DNA of 26,010 nucleotides from Opacimonas sp964559075 (GTDB lineage Bacteria; Pseudomonadota; Gammaproteobacteria; Enterobacterales; Alteromonadaceae), in assembly GCA_964559075.1 (NCBI GenBank), contig CAZLGJ010000025.1, positions 1-26,010 on the forward strand, in the 5' to 3' direction. Positions 1-8,479 of this stretch are shown piece after piece. Below the pieces are notes generated by a model, which was not told the origin of the DNA, did not search any database, and saw only the letters and a program-made list of their open reading frames with translations. Position 1 is the first letter of the stretch. Every line of letters begins with the position of its first letter. The translations under genes were made by a program, and so were the position numbers.

Positions 1-52
1 TTAGGCCTGCCGCCAGCGTTCAATCTGAGCCATGATCAAACTCTTCAATTAA
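1..52 (-). rRNA. rrs: 16S ribosomal RNA, 5' end only (partial)
   Basis: The reverse complement of the first ~52 bases is the universal bacterial 16S 5' end, including the 27F primer region AGAGTTTGATCATGGCTCAG followed by ATTGAACGCTGGCGGCAGGC. The gene is transcribed leftwards and leaves the window after about 50 nt. The mature 5' end is placed at about 51-52 by comparison with the E. coli start (AAATTGAAGAG). It lies downstream of two rRNA-type promoters and a boxA, all in the same direction. Confidence 0.97.
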
Positions 53-124
53 AATATATCGAAATATGAATTGTCGTTGTGACACTCTTAATGAGTGCCC
101 ACACAAATTGTCTTGTTATCTAAT

Positions 125-135
125 TGTTAAAGAAC
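125..135 (-). promoter_or_regulatory. boxA antitermination element in the 16S leader
   Basis: On the minus strand the leader reads GTTCTTTAACA, close to the rRNA boxA consensus TGCTCTTTAACA. It is followed by AGATAACAAGACAATTTGTG and then TGGGCACTC, the block usual between boxA and 16S in Vibrio/Alteromonas-type rrn leaders. In known systems boxA recruits NusB/S10 so that RNA polymerase resists Rho. The assignment rests on sequence match and position. Confidence 0.8.
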
Positions 136-189
136 GTTGAAGCTGAAGCTTCGTTGCTTGCTGAGGTGTTCCTCTCAAGCGGGATGCGT

Positions 190-217
190 ATGATACGCTG
201 TTGAGTTTCAGTGTCAA
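190..217 (-). promoter_or_regulatory. rRNA operon promoter, proximal (P2-like)
   Basis: The minus strand has a perfect -35 TTGACA (212-217), a 16-bp spacer and a -10 TATCAT (190-195). An A-rich tract just upstream (about 218-238) looks like an UP element. The region after the -10 (ACGCATCCCGC) is GC-rich, as expected of a stringently controlled rRNA discriminator. It is the nearer of two promoters to the 16S gene. Confidence 0.85.
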
Positions 218-363
218 TCTTTTTTTGCGTTTTTTTCTAATTAATTTTTCAAGTAAACTTGGTATTAATCACTGCAAAACAGATTGGTTAAAAACCCCGC
301 AAAGCCAGATAAAATCTGATGTTGCGTCGCTTGTTTTGGGTTAGCCCCTCAAGCGAGTTGCGC

Positions 364-391
364 ATTCTACAGACTTCATTTCACACGTCAA
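364..391 (-). promoter_or_regulatory. rRNA operon promoter, distal (P1-like)
   Basis: The minus strand has -35 TTGACG (386-391), a 16-bp spacer and -10 TAGAAT (364-369), followed by the discriminator GCGCAACTCGC. AT-rich sequence upstream may act as an UP element. Spacer length and the start-site region resemble the proximal promoter: 19 of 25 positions match between 345-369 and 171-195. The two therefore form a tandem rRNA promoter pair about 175 bp apart. Confidence 0.85.
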
Positions 392-469
392 CACTTTATT
401 TCAAATATTCTTCAATTTTTATTAGGTTTACTAATAAGGCTTTATACGTAGCTGTAACATAGAGGCACA

Positions 470-509
470 AAAAAACCGAGACACCTTAAACAGGATACCT
501 CGGTTTTTT
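470..509 (-). terminator. Rho-independent terminator after csrA (bidirectional shape)
   Basis: AAAAAACCGAG (470-480) pairs perfectly over 11 bp with CTCGGTTTTTT (499-509) around an 18-nt loop that contains a further CCT/AGG pairing. On the minus strand it follows the csrA stop by 30 nt and ends in a T run. It therefore separates csrA transcription from the rRNA promoters. The arms would also terminate transcription in the other direction. Confidence 0.9.
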
Positions 510-539
510 CGTTTCTGGACTTCTGACAGTAGTCAGCTT

Positions 540-743
540 TTACGTTGGCGATCCAGAATCAGCTCCATTTTGCGATCCTTTTTCAGCTTGAATACGCATG
601 TAAATTTCTTCACGATGAACTGATACTTCTTTGGGGGCGTTGACACCGATCCGTACTTGGTTGCCTTTCACACCCAATACGGTCACAGTCACATCATCAC
701 CGACCATTAAAGTTTCTCCAACACGACGAGTCAAGATAAGCAT
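540..743 (-). CDS. csrA: Carbon storage regulator CsrA
   Basis: This 67-residue protein begins MLILTRRVGETLMVGD and contains the VRIGVNAPKEVSVHREEIY core, which is the canonical CsrA/RsmA fold. CsrA is a homodimeric RNA-binding protein that binds GGA motifs in mRNA leaders and controls translation of carbon-storage, motility and biofilm genes; Arg44 of the VHREEIY motif is the usual RNA contact. I chose the ATG at 743 over an in-frame start ten codons upstream. The protein then matches the family N-terminus, and AGGAG sits 6 nt before this ATG. The variable C-terminal tail (SQNGADSGSPT) is typical. It follows alaS, a common gammaproteobacterial order, and ends before a hairpin terminator. Its own promoter should lie within 744-881, but I found no convincing -35/-10 pair. 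Confidence 0.97.
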   Translation of the reverse strand: MLILTRRVGETLMVGDDVTVTVLGVKGNQVRIGVNAPKEVSVHREEIYMRIQAEKGSQNGADSGSPT

Positions 744-881
744 TGCTTTGCTCCTGTTCCTTATAATTATCATCCATGCTATTTTTTCGAAAACTTTATA
801 TTAAATATTGTTTACGCCATCCATGATGCTTCCGGTCACTCGAAAACACTAACGTAAGTATTGACCAAGTTTAAGAAATTA

Positions 882-3485
882 CTAAATTTTTTCTTGAATA
901 AATTGGTATACAGACGCTAACGCACTTTCCAAGTGTTCAGGCTGACTTCCGCCCGCCTGAGCCATATCAGGTCGACCGCCACCTTTACCTCCGACCTGAG
1001 CCGCGACAAAATTGACAATTTCACCTGCTTTCACAAGCTTAATCAAATCGTCAGTTACTCCAGCGATTAGATTAACCTTACCATCTCCAGGTACACCTAA
1101 CACAATGATACCTGAAGATAATTTCTGTTTTAATTCATCGAGCATACCGCGCAGTGCCTTCGCTTCTACGCCCTGTAGATTAGCGACTAACACATTGTGC
1201 CCGTTGATTTGTTTGACCTGAGATAACAAGTCTGAGCCCTGTTGTGACGCAAGCTTTTGTTTTGCTTGTGCAAGGGCCTTTTCTAACTGTTTAATCTGTT
1301 CTTGGTTTTGTTCGACTTTTTCGAACACTGATGAGACATCTGATTTTAGTACTGCAGCAACTCGACCTAACGTTTGTTGCTGTTGTTGCATCGCACTTAA
1401 AGCAACCTCACCCGTGACAGCTTCGATTCGACGTACACCCGATGCGATACCACTTTCAGACGTAATTTTCATAATACCTATATCACCAGTGGCGTTGACA
1501 TGCGTACCGCCACACAGCTCAGTAGAAAACTCACCCATCGCAACCACGCGTACTTCGTCATCGTATTTTTCACCAAACAGCGCTACTGCACCAGCAGCTT
1601 TAGCGGCTTCTAGCCCCATAACGCTTGTCGTCAAGGTGTTGTTAGCGCGTATTTGTGCATTTACTCGTGCTTCAATTTGCTGAAGTTGCTCTGTAGTAAT
1701 GGCCTCAAAGTGCGCAAAATCAAAGCGCAGCTTCTCATGATCAACTAATGAGCCTTTTTGCTGCACGTGAGTACCCAGGATCTCACGCAGGGCCGCGTGC
1801 AATAAATGCGTGGCTGAGTGATTAAGCTTAATCGCTTGTCGACGCGACGCATCTACCGCAGTGGTTAATGTATCACCGACTTTAAATGCAGTTTTCACCA
1901 TACCTTGGTGACCGAATGCCGCGTTGACTTTTTGTGTGTCGCTGACAGTAAAGACAACATTGTCTTGTGCGTCGAGTAAATCACCAGTATCACCTACCTG
2001 ACCACCAGATTCTGCGTAAAATGCCGTTTTATCTAAGATCACAAGTGCTTGTACGCCGGGTGTCACTGCTTCAACAGAGGCGGTATCAACAATAATCTCC
2101 AACACAGTGGCATTTGCTAGCGTGCTATCGTATCCAGCAAACTCGGTGGTGTGTTGCACCGTCAACAATTCATTATAGTCGGTGCCGAAGTTGCTGGCTG
2201 ATTGTGCTCGCTCGCGCTGCGCCTGCATAGCTTTGGCAAAGCCATCTTCGTCAATGGTGTAGTTTTGTTCACGTGCAACATCTGCGGTTAGATCCGCTGG
2301 GAAGCCATAAGTGTCGTATAATTTGAATACGGTTTCACCGGGAATGACTGTCCCGTCTAACTCTGCTAAGGCTGCATTGAGGATCTGCATACCGCGATCC
2401 AAGGTCTTGGCAAACTGCTCTTCTTCAACACGCAGCACTTTTTCAATCACAGGCTGCTGAGCTTGTAATTCAGGGTAAGCTTCCCCCATTTGTGCAATCA
2501 ACGCTGAAACGAGCTTATAAAAGAACACATCATCAGCACCGAGCTTGTAGCCATGACGCACTGCGCGACGAATAATACGGCGCAACACATAACCGCGACC
2601 TTCGTTAGACGGCATGACACCATCGGCAACTAAAAACGCACAAGAACGAATGTGATCGGCAATGACGCGCAGTGATTTGTCAGCCAAATCAGTCGCGCCA
2701 GTGACCGTCGCAGCAGCTTTAATCAAAGCTTGAAAAATATCAATTTCATAGTTGCTGTGCACATCCTGCATAATGGCAGAAATACGCTCAAGCCCCATAC
2801 CTGTGTCAATCGACGGCTTGGGCAAAGGCTCCATGTTACCATCTGCAGAACGATTAAACTGCATGAAGACCAGGTTCCAAATCTCGATAAAACGGTCACC
2901 ATCTTCTTCAGGAGAACCGGGCACACCGCCCCAAATGTGTTCACCGTGATCATAAAAAATCTCAGAGCAAGGGCCACATGGCCCCGTATCGCCCATTGAC
3001 CAGAAGTTATCTGACGTCGCTATACGAATAATTTTATCTTCTGGTAGGCCAATCTCGTTTTGCCAAATACCATAAGCTTCGTCATCTTCTGCATAGACAG
3101 TGACGAGGAGTTTTTCTACCGGCAGTTTGAGCTCAACGGTCAAGAACTCCCAAGCAAACTTAATCGCATCTTGCTTAAAGTAATCACCGAACGAGAAGTT
3201 ACCGAGCATTTCAAAAAAAGTATGGTGACGCGCTGTATAGCCAACGTTGTCTAAGTCATTGTGCTTACCACCGGCACGCACACAGCGCTGTGATGATACT
3301 GCACGGGTATAGTTGCGCTGTTCAGTACCCAAAAATACGTCTTTAAATTGGTTCATCCCGGCGTTGGTAAATAACAGCGTAGGATCATCAGACGGCACCA
3401 AAGAAGATGAACTCACCACTTGATGTTGGTGTTTAGCAAAATAGTCTAAAAAGGCTTGTCTGATTTGAGCAGTGGTACGCGCCAT
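882..3485 (-). CDS. alaS: Alanyl-tRNA synthetase AlaS
   Basis: The 867-residue cytoplasmic class II synthetase charges tRNA-Ala with alanine; E. coli AlaS has about 875 residues, so this is full length. The N-terminal aminoacylation core begins RQAFLDYFAKHQHQVVSSSS, with FTNAGMNQFKD nearby. The editing domain carries the four zinc ligands as H556/H560 (HSATH) and C658/H662 (CGGTH). The C-Ala/oligomerisation region follows and ends in a glycine-rich stretch, VGGKGGGRPDMAQAGG. The ATG at 3485 is preceded by CAGGA at about 9 nt. The 157-bp gap upstream, towards recX, has a possible promoter (-10 TATATT, weak -35), so alaS may be transcribed both from there and from recX. No frameshift or missing catalytic motif was seen. 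Confidence 0.98.
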   Translation of the reverse strand: MARTTAQIRQAFLDYFAKHQHQVVSSSSLVPSDDPTLLFTNAGMNQFKDVFLGTEQRNYTRAVSSQRCVRAGGKHNDLDNVGYTARHHTFFEMLGNFSFGDYFKQDAIKFAWEFLTVELKLPVEKLLVTVYAEDDEAYGIWQNEIGLPEDKIIRIATSDNFWSMGDTGPCGPCSEIFYDHGEHIWGGVPGSPEEDGDRFIEIWNLVFMQFNRSADGNMEPLPKPSIDTGMGLERISAIMQDVHSNYEIDIFQALIKAAATVTGATDLADKSLRVIADHIRSCAFLVADGVMPSNEGRGYVLRRIIRRAVRHGYKLGADDVFFYKLVSALIAQMGEAYPELQAQQPVIEKVLRVEEEQFAKTLDRGMQILNAALAELDGTVIPGETVFKLYDTYGFPADLTADVAREQNYTIDEDGFAKAMQAQRERAQSASNFGTDYNELLTVQHTTEFAGYDSTLANATVLEIIVDTASVEAVTPGVQALVILDKTAFYAESGGQVGDTGDLLDAQDNVVFTVSDTQKVNAAFGHQGMVKTAFKVGDTLTTAVDASRRQAIKLNHSATHLLHAALREILGTHVQQKGSLVDHEKLRFDFAHFEAITTEQLQQIEARVNAQIRANNTLTTSVMGLEAAKAAGAVALFGEKYDDEVRVVAMGEFSTELCGGTHVNATGDIGIMKITSESGIASGVRRIEAVTGEVALSAMQQQQQTLGRVAAVLKSDVSSVFEKVEQNQEQIKQLEKALAQAKQKLASQQGSDLLSQVKQINGHNVLVANLQGVEAKALRGMLDELKQKLSSGIIVLGVPGDGKVNLIAGVTDDLIKLVKAGEIVNFVAAQVGGKGGGRPDMAQAGGSQPEHLESALASVYQFIQEKI

Positions 3486-3642
3486 TTCGGGTCCTGTAAA
3501 ATGAGAAAAATAAAAGCGTAATTTTGACGAATTATTGTTGAAAAAACAATCCGCTTTTCCTTAAGTGGCAGAAATATAGCACAAAGTAGGAGCTACAATA
3601 AGAAAAAACCTTTCTTTTTGTACGATATATCGCACATTTTTT

Positions 3643-4134
3643 TCACACTGTATAATAATTGACCGCATGGTCAATTTCTTCATGACGAAAGCCGCGATAT
3701 TGCAAAAATCGCATTTGTTTTTGCTTGAGCGCAAAGTCTTGCTCTATTGATTCACCAAAACGTTTGACCTTAACCTGATGGGCCAATGTGTACCAGTCCG
3801 GCTGTAACTCAGTCAGTGCCTCTTCGATAAGATGAGAGGCTAAGCGATGCGCTTGCAGTGATTGCTGAATGCGCATCCAACCTTGACCTTTATGCATTGC
3901 ATGACGGATGTGATGATAAGCGAAACGCGCGTCTGACTGGATCTGTTTGGCCACAAACTGACTCAAAACATCCCAAATAACTGTCTCATCAAAACCTTTT
4001 TGCAGCAGTTTATCCACGCACTCTTGCTGGCTATGCTCGCGGCGAGACAGCATGTGCGTGAGCTGATAGCGGATTGCGCGCTGAGTTTCAGCATCTGCTT
4101 CAGAGTGGCAAGAACCGAGTTCTTCATCGTTCAT
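3643..4134 (-). CDS. recX: Regulatory protein RecX
   Basis: The 163-residue protein matches RecX in length (E. coli 166) and in its repeated three-helix pattern, for example LSRREHSQQECVDKLLQKGF and DARFAYHHIRHAMHKGQG. RecX binds RecA filaments and damps recombinase activity and the SOS response. It lies upstream of alaS and csrA in the same direction, the usual gammaproteobacterial order. The gene normally directly upstream, recA, is not here; the next gene (from 4264) is divergent and unrelated. recX therefore has a separate promoter somewhere in 4135-4263. I saw no clear LexA box (CTGT-N8-ACAG) there, so SOS control is not supported by sequence. The ATG at 4134 gives a short acidic extension before the conserved part; a slightly later start is possible. 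Confidence 0.92.
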   Translation of the reverse strand: MNDEELGSCHSEADAETQRAIRYQLTHMLSRREHSQQECVDKLLQKGFDETVIWDVLSQFVAKQIQSDARFAYHHIRHAMHKGQGWMRIQQSLQAHRLASHLIEEALTELQPDWYTLAHQVKVKRFGESIEQDFALKQKQMRFLQYRGFRHEEIDHAVNYYTV

Positions 4135-4263
4135 AGATTTGACTTCTTATAGGTTTTCGGTGAACTATCTGTGCTAGTCTAAGGTAAAAAATAGAAACTT
4201 CAACTGGCCTCAAATCCTCAAATGGCATTTGCAGCCTGTTAGCAAGGTATCATCTAGTAAATA

Positions 4264-5412
4264 ATGACTCACGCAATGACTTATCGCACACACGCCAGTA
4301 TTCATGAACTGGATAAAAACACTTGGAATACACTGTTTTGTCACGGAGGCCCGTGTTTATCCCACGCGTTTTTGGCCTGTCTGGAAGATAGTCAATCGGT
4401 AGGCAGTGATAGCGGCTGGCAGCCTCATCATCTAGTCTGGTATAAGAACGGTCAACTCATTGCCGCCATGCCAGGTTATATTAAGACACATTCGTATGGC
4501 GAATATGTATTTGATCACGGTTGGGCGGATGCCTATCATCGCTATGGCTTAAAGTACTATCCCAAGTGGGTGAACGCCATCCCATTTACGCCAGTTACGC
4601 AACAACGGATCGGGCTAGCCGCGGATGCGACGATTGCAATGCCTCAATTGCTTGAAGATATTCAGAGCATGCTCGCTGCTCATGGGCTTTCTTCTGCCCA
4701 CTGTTTATACCTAAACGCCAACGAAATAGCGCAATTAAACACTGACAGTTGGGCACAGCGTCATTCAGTGCAGTTTGAGTGGGGCAACCGAGGCTATGCC
4801 AATTTTGCAGATTATCTTGAAGTACTGACCGCGCGGCGTCGCCGCTCAATCAAAAAAGAGCGCAAAAACATCGCCAAACAACAAGTACAAATAGTGCGAA
4901 AATTTGCTGATACGCTAACCCAAGCGGATATGGATTTTTTTTACCAATGCTACCAAATTACCTATTTAAAGCGCAGCGGTCATCACGGCTACCTCACTGA
5001 AGCATTTTTTGAACAGCTGTTTGCCACGTGCCCGGAACATATTTTGTTAGTCATTGCCTCAGTTGATAAACGTCCCGTGGCGGCGTCGATGTATCTATAT
5101 GATGACGATGTCTTATACGGTCGTTACTGGGGTGCACTTGAAGATGTCTCAGGGTTACACTTTGAATGCTGTTATTACCAAGGGATTGAGTTTGCTATCG
5201 AACAAAAGATTGCGCGGTTTAATCCCGGTACCCAAGGCGAGCACAAAATTTTACGCGGCTTTGTACCAACCACCTGTCATTCCCTGCACTATCTAGCCCA
5301 TCCGCAAATGCATGCGGCCGTTCAGGATTTTGTCGACCGCGAACGCCCCGCTATTGAGCAGTATCGGCAAGAGTGCATGGCGTTATTGCCCTTTAATGAA
5401 GAAAACAGATAG
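4264..5412 (+). CDS. FemAB-like / GNAT-fold acyltransferase (PF04339 family)
   Basis: The 382-residue soluble protein has the hallmarks of PF04339, often named peptidoglycan biosynthesis/recognition or FemAB-like. These include GPCLSHAFLACLEDSQSVG near residue 30, SYGEYVFDHGWADAYHRYGL around 80, YYPKWVNAIPFTPVT around 100, and a C-terminal PGTQGEHKILRGF. The family has the double-GNAT fold of Fem transferases, but substrates are mostly unproven, so no specific reaction is assigned. There is no signal peptide or membrane segment. Two close ATGs (4264 and 4276) could start it, and neither has a strong ribosome-binding site. It diverges from recX and converges with a KAS III gene 7 bp downstream. 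Its position at the edge of an acyl-ACP/nonulosonic acid region suggests, without proof, a role in surface-glycan or amino-sugar acylation. Confidence 0.85.
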   Translation: MTHAMTYRTHASIHELDKNTWNTLFCHGGPCLSHAFLACLEDSQSVGSDSGWQPHHLVWYKNGQLIAAMPGYIKTHSYGEYVFDHGWADAYHRYGLKYYPKWVNAIPFTPVTQQRIGLAADATIAMPQLLEDIQSMLAAHGLSSAHCLYLNANEIAQLNTDSWAQRHSVQFEWGNRGYANFADYLEVLTARRRRSIKKERKNIAKQQVQIVRKFADTLTQADMDFFYQCYQITYLKRSGHHGYLTEAFFEQLFATCPEHILLVIASVDKRPVAASMYLYDDDVLYGRYWGALEDVSGLHFECCYYQGIEFAIEQKIARFNPGTQGEHKILRGFVPTTCHSLHYLAHPQMHAAVQDFVDRERPAIEQYRQECMALLPFNEENR

Positions 5413-5419
5413 CTTTGCG

Positions 5420-6427
5420 CTAGCGCTGAATAAGCTCACAGCAAGAAAGTGTGGGCACTTTAACCACAGCAGTAGCCCAAGACCATCCAACCCCAAAGCC
5501 GCATAGCAGCAATGTGTTGTGCTGTTGTGACATTTGAGCCTGTAACTGAGCGGTTATCGCTAGCGGAATAGACGCGGAACTGGTGTTACCATATTCACTC
5601 AACGCCAACACAAGTTGCGCATCAGACACACCTAGTTTGTCGGCAAGGTGTCGCAGCATCATACTGTTGGCCTGATGCAGCACGACATAATCAATATCTG
5701 TTAAAGCCTGTTGTGAGGCAGCAAGACAGGCTTGAATCGAGCGCGGGATTTGTCGCAGAGTGAAGGCAAACACTTGCGTACCGTCCATGTGCATCTCGGG
5801 CGCTGATGTTGGCGCAGTTAAGCCACCATGTGGCTGGATCAAGTAAGGCGCCCCCGCGCCATCACTGCCCAAATCAAACGTCATGGGTAACGCATCGTCT
5901 GCCTTGGTCAATAACGTGGCGCTCACGGCATCCCCAAATAAAGTATTAACCGCGCGATTTTCCGGCGAAAACTGTCGAGAGGTGGCATCCCCCGCGACTA
6001 ACAAGGCGTGTTGACAGGCTAGCCCCTGCAACAATGTGCCGGCTTGCCAGAGTCCGTACACATACCCTGAACAGCCGAGATTGACATCAAATGCCACGCA
6101 CTCTTTGCCTAAGCCGAGCTGATGCTGCAGCTGGACTGCGTTACCAGGCAGCGGATAATCTGGGGTTTGGGTGACAAAAATCACCAGTCCAATATCACAT
6201 TCATCCGGCATGCTCGCGATGAGATGCTGGCATAGAGGCACTGCTTCGGTAAGTGGGGTTTGTTCTTCATTAAAGATACGGCGTGACTTAATGCCCGTCG
6301 ATTGCATGATTTTTTCAAGTTCATCGCCAGCAAACTGCCCCGCAAGCGATTGATTATCCACTGCTTGCTCAGGCACCAGCGAACACATGCCTGCGATTTG
6401 GATCCCTGTAATCGTTGAAATTGCCAT
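5420..6427 (-). CDS. 3-oxoacyl-ACP synthase III (KAS III/FabH-like), copy 1
   Basis: The 335-residue thiolase-fold enzyme has the complete KAS III triad: C119 in NLGCSG, H251 in LHQAN and N281 in EYGNTSSASIPLA. KAS III enzymes condense an acyl-CoA with malonyl-ACP to give a 3-oxoacyl-ACP, typically acetoacetyl-ACP. This one lacks close FabH identity and sits beside a second KAS III and an accessory sugar operon, so it is probably a pathway-specific enzyme rather than the housekeeping FabH. Transcribed leftwards, it shares the 117-bp intergenic region 6428-6544 with the divergent copy 2. It ends 7 bp from the convergent FemAB-like gene. The ATG at 6427 has only a weak ribosome-binding site. 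The acyl-CoA primer cannot be read from the sequence. Confidence 0.9.
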   Translation of the reverse strand: MAISTITGIQIAGMCSLVPEQAVDNQSLAGQFAGDELEKIMQSTGIKSRRIFNEEQTPLTEAVPLCQHLIASMPDECDIGLVIFVTQTPDYPLPGNAVQLQHQLGLGKECVAFDVNLGCSGYVYGLWQAGTLLQGLACQHALLVAGDATSRQFSPENRAVNTLFGDAVSATLLTKADDALPMTFDLGSDGAGAPYLIQPHGGLTAPTSAPEMHMDGTQVFAFTLRQIPRSIQACLAASQQALTDIDYVVLHQANSMMLRHLADKLGVSDAQLVLALSEYGNTSSASIPLAITAQLQAQMSQQHNTLLLCGFGVGWSWATAVVKVPTLSCCELIQR

Positions 6428-6544
6428 GAGCTATGCCGTGTTAATTTAAAAAACTTGAATGTTTACAGGTAAATATCTTATGCTAATAGCCTCAGAATAT
6501 CTATTACTTAAAGATATCAAATTTATCCGATAAGGTAGCACAGC
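6428..6544. promoter_or_regulatory. Divergent promoter region between the two KAS III genes
   Basis: This 117-bp AT-rich region must carry promoters for both divergent KAS III genes, including the long plus-strand operon. On the plus strand TTGAAT followed after 18 bp by TATGCT is a possible weak sigma-70 pair. AAGG at 6532-6535 is the likely ribosome-binding site for the gene at 6545. The motif (A)ATATCT/AGATAT recurs three times (around 6472-6480, 6497-6502 and 6511-6518) and could be an operator. Promoter positions here are tentative. Confidence 0.4.
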
Positions 6545-7642
6545 ATGGAAGTTGTCATTCAAAACGCCAAAATCGTGGGCATGCACGCCACTGTGCCGCC
6601 CCACAGACATTCTTTTGTCGAGACACCCGCGCCGCTATTTACCCAAGAAGAAGCCCAAAAGATCGCAGACTCTACCGGCATTGTCGCCAGACATATATTG
6701 CCACCGCATTTATGTGCCTCGGATATGTGTGTCGCAGCAGCTGAGCGCTTGTTGGACTCACTGACATGGCCGGCAGAGAGTGTGGATATTTTGATTTTTG
6801 TCTCGCAAGACCAAGATTATGCATTGCCCGCATCGGCATGTTTAATGCAGCGCCGCTTAGGACTGCCACAAACTGCCGCCTGTTTTGATATTAGTTTGGG
6901 CTGTTCAGGGTTTGTGTATGCGACCTGGATTGCATCGCAATTGCTCAACAGCAGTTCGGCTAAACGCGCTTTAGTATTATGTGGCGATACGTCTAGCAGA
7001 CATCTGGTCGAGAATGACAAAGGCACACATCCCCTCTTTGGTGATGCCGGCGTGGCCACTGCCATTGAGTATGACCCGCAGTGGCCAGATAGCTATGCCG
7101 TGCTCGGCACTGACGGCACTGGCGGTGAACATATTGCAGTAAAAGCCGGCGGTCGCCGCCAGCCACATATGCCCAACGCTGATGGCACCACCCCCACATT
7201 GGATGAACAAGGGTATAAAGACACGCGCTTGCACCTCAACGGCGCGGCGGTGTTTTCATTTACGTTAAAAGTAGTGCCTAAGCTCGTCAAAGATGTGCTA
7301 GCCACCGCGCAATGTGAGATTAGCGATATCGATATGGCAGTGATGCACCAAGCCAACGGGTTCATTTTGGAGCATTTGCGCAAAAAAGCCAAAATTGATG
7401 CCGACAAGTTTGTCATCGACATGGCGGAATTTGGTAACACTTCAAGCGCCTCTATTCCGTTGGCGATATGCCATGCAATCCCAGACGTATTTGTGCAGAA
7501 GCGGCAAAAAGCCCTGTTAGCTGGATTTGGTGTGGGCTGGTCGTGGGGCGCGATAATTGCCGATATGCAGTTTATTGCGACGCCACAAGTGAGCGAGATT
7601 GCAGATGACTATCCTCCGCTATCCCTGTCCTCAAAAAACTAA
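6545..7642 (+). CDS. 3-oxoacyl-ACP synthase III (KAS III/FabH-like), copy 2
   Basis: The 365-residue KAS III homologue has an intact triad: C120 in SLGCSG, H268 in MHQAN and N298 in EFGNTSSASIPLA. It is about 30 residues longer than copy 1, mainly through an insertion after GTDGTGGEHI (around residues 195-228) and a C-terminal tail. It is clearly paralogous to copy 1 but diverged. The expected reaction is decarboxylative condensation of an acyl-CoA with malonyl-ACP. It is the first gene of the plus-strand operon, 20 bp ahead of an SDR reductase gene that could reduce its 3-oxoacyl product. Its role in making the acyl decoration of a nonulosonic acid is inferred from context. Confidence 0.9.
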   Translation: MEVVIQNAKIVGMHATVPPHRHSFVETPAPLFTQEEAQKIADSTGIVARHILPPHLCASDMCVAAAERLLDSLTWPAESVDILIFVSQDQDYALPASACLMQRRLGLPQTAACFDISLGCSGFVYATWIASQLLNSSSAKRALVLCGDTSSRHLVENDKGTHPLFGDAGVATAIEYDPQWPDSYAVLGTDGTGGEHIAVKAGGRRQPHMPNADGTTPTLDEQGYKDTRLHLNGAAVFSFTLKVVPKLVKDVLATAQCEISDIDMAVMHQANGFILEHLRKKAKIDADKFVIDMAEFGNTSSASIPLAICHAIPDVFVQKRQKALLAGFGVGWSWGAIIADMQFIATPQVSEIADDYPPLSLSSKN

Positions 7643-7662
7643 ATAAAAGCAAAGGTGTGCAC

Positions 7663-8409
7663 ATGGAATCGCAACGCATTTTAATCACAGGAGCATCAAA
7701 ACAGTCAGACATTGGCCTTGCGATATGTCAAAAGCTCGCCGCGCTTGGCTATCAACTCATCCTGTGTGCTCGCAGCGAAGAAGGACTGCATGAGACCAAG
7801 GCGATGCTCAGCGGTGACAATCACATTGTGGCGCCGTTTGATTTGACGCACACCGATGAAATTAGTGCATGGGTCACATCACTAGTGAAGACCTATGGTC
7901 CACTAGCAGGAATTGTGCATAGCGCCAGCTATCAAGGCTACAGTCCATTAAAAACCATCACACCGCAACTTATTAACGACTACATGCAGGTGAACTTTGC
8001 CGCTGCTGTCATGCTGTGTAGTGTCGCGAGTAAAAAAAACATCATGGCTGAACACGGTAGCATTGTGATGATTGGCTCAGTCGCAGGTGAGCGCGGAGTC
8101 AAAGCGCGAACGTTATATGCCGCATCAAAAGCAGCGCTGCATTCACTGACCCAATCCGCCGCTGTTGAACTCGCTAGCAAAGGCGTTCGCGTCAATTGTG
8201 TTGCGCCAGGTATCGTGGCAGGCACCAAAGCCAAGGCGCAATTTGCGCTGCTTAGTGAAGCTGAATCCCATAAACTGCAACAAGCGCATCCGCTAGGCTT
8301 AGCTCAGCCGGACAATGTGGCCGCAGCAGTCGCTTACTTGGTTAGTGAAGCAAGCCACGCCATTACAGGCACCATTATGCCTGTTGACGGTGGATACCTT
8401 GCACAATAA
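7663..8409 (+). CDS. SDR-family oxidoreductase, probable 3-oxoacyl-ACP reductase (SDR-1)
   Basis: The 248-residue classical short-chain dehydrogenase/reductase has S139 (IGSVAG), Y152 and K156 (YAASK) as catalytic residues and the C-terminal PVDGGYLAQ. Two features are unusual. The cofactor loop is TGASKQSDIG, longer than the standard TGxxxGxG, and HSAS replaces the usual NNAG near residue 86. I chose the ATG at 7663, 7 nt after AAAGG, over a GTG at 7657 only 1 nt from it. Directly after a KAS III gene, it plausibly reduces 3-oxoacyl-ACP to 3-hydroxyacyl-ACP with NAD(P)H. It resembles the SDR at 12820 more than the one at 15691 (shared PFDL, ISAW/IPAW and GGxLA blocks). A sugar reductase remains possible. 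A weak TGGGC/GCCCA hairpin follows the stop. Confidence 0.85.
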   Translation: MESQRILITGASKQSDIGLAICQKLAALGYQLILCARSEEGLHETKAMLSGDNHIVAPFDLTHTDEISAWVTSLVKTYGPLAGIVHSASYQGYSPLKTITPQLINDYMQVNFAAAVMLCSVASKKNIMAEHGSIVMIGSVAGERGVKARTLYAASKAALHSLTQSAAVELASKGVRVNCVAPGIVAGTKAKAQFALLSEAESHKLQQAHPLGLAQPDNVAAAVAYLVSEASHAITGTIMPVDGGYLAQ

Positions 8410-8479
8410 TGGGCCCAATAAAAAGCCCAATAATGAGTAAAATAATAATGCTTGAAAAGTGATGCAATAGGTCAACTCC

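Noticed and set aside
2730..2999. Plus-strand open frame of 89 codons inside alaS
   Set aside because: It lies entirely antisense to a conserved part of alaS, has no family resemblance, and follows the codon shadow of the real gene.
3623..3632. Palindrome CGATATATCG between alaS and recX
   Set aside because: Short and simple AT-alternating sequence with no flanking symmetry or partner site.
4135..4263. LexA box upstream of recX
   Set aside because: No CTGT-N8-ACAG pattern could be found; single CTGT half-sites are not enough.
7093..7440. Minus-strand open frame of 115 codons inside KAS III copy 2
   Set aside because: Antisense to a conserved KAS III coding region and without domain features.
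8410..8432. Hairpin TGGGC/GCCCA after SDR-1 as a terminator
   Set aside because: Only about 5 bp of stem and no T run; the operon clearly continues into pseG.
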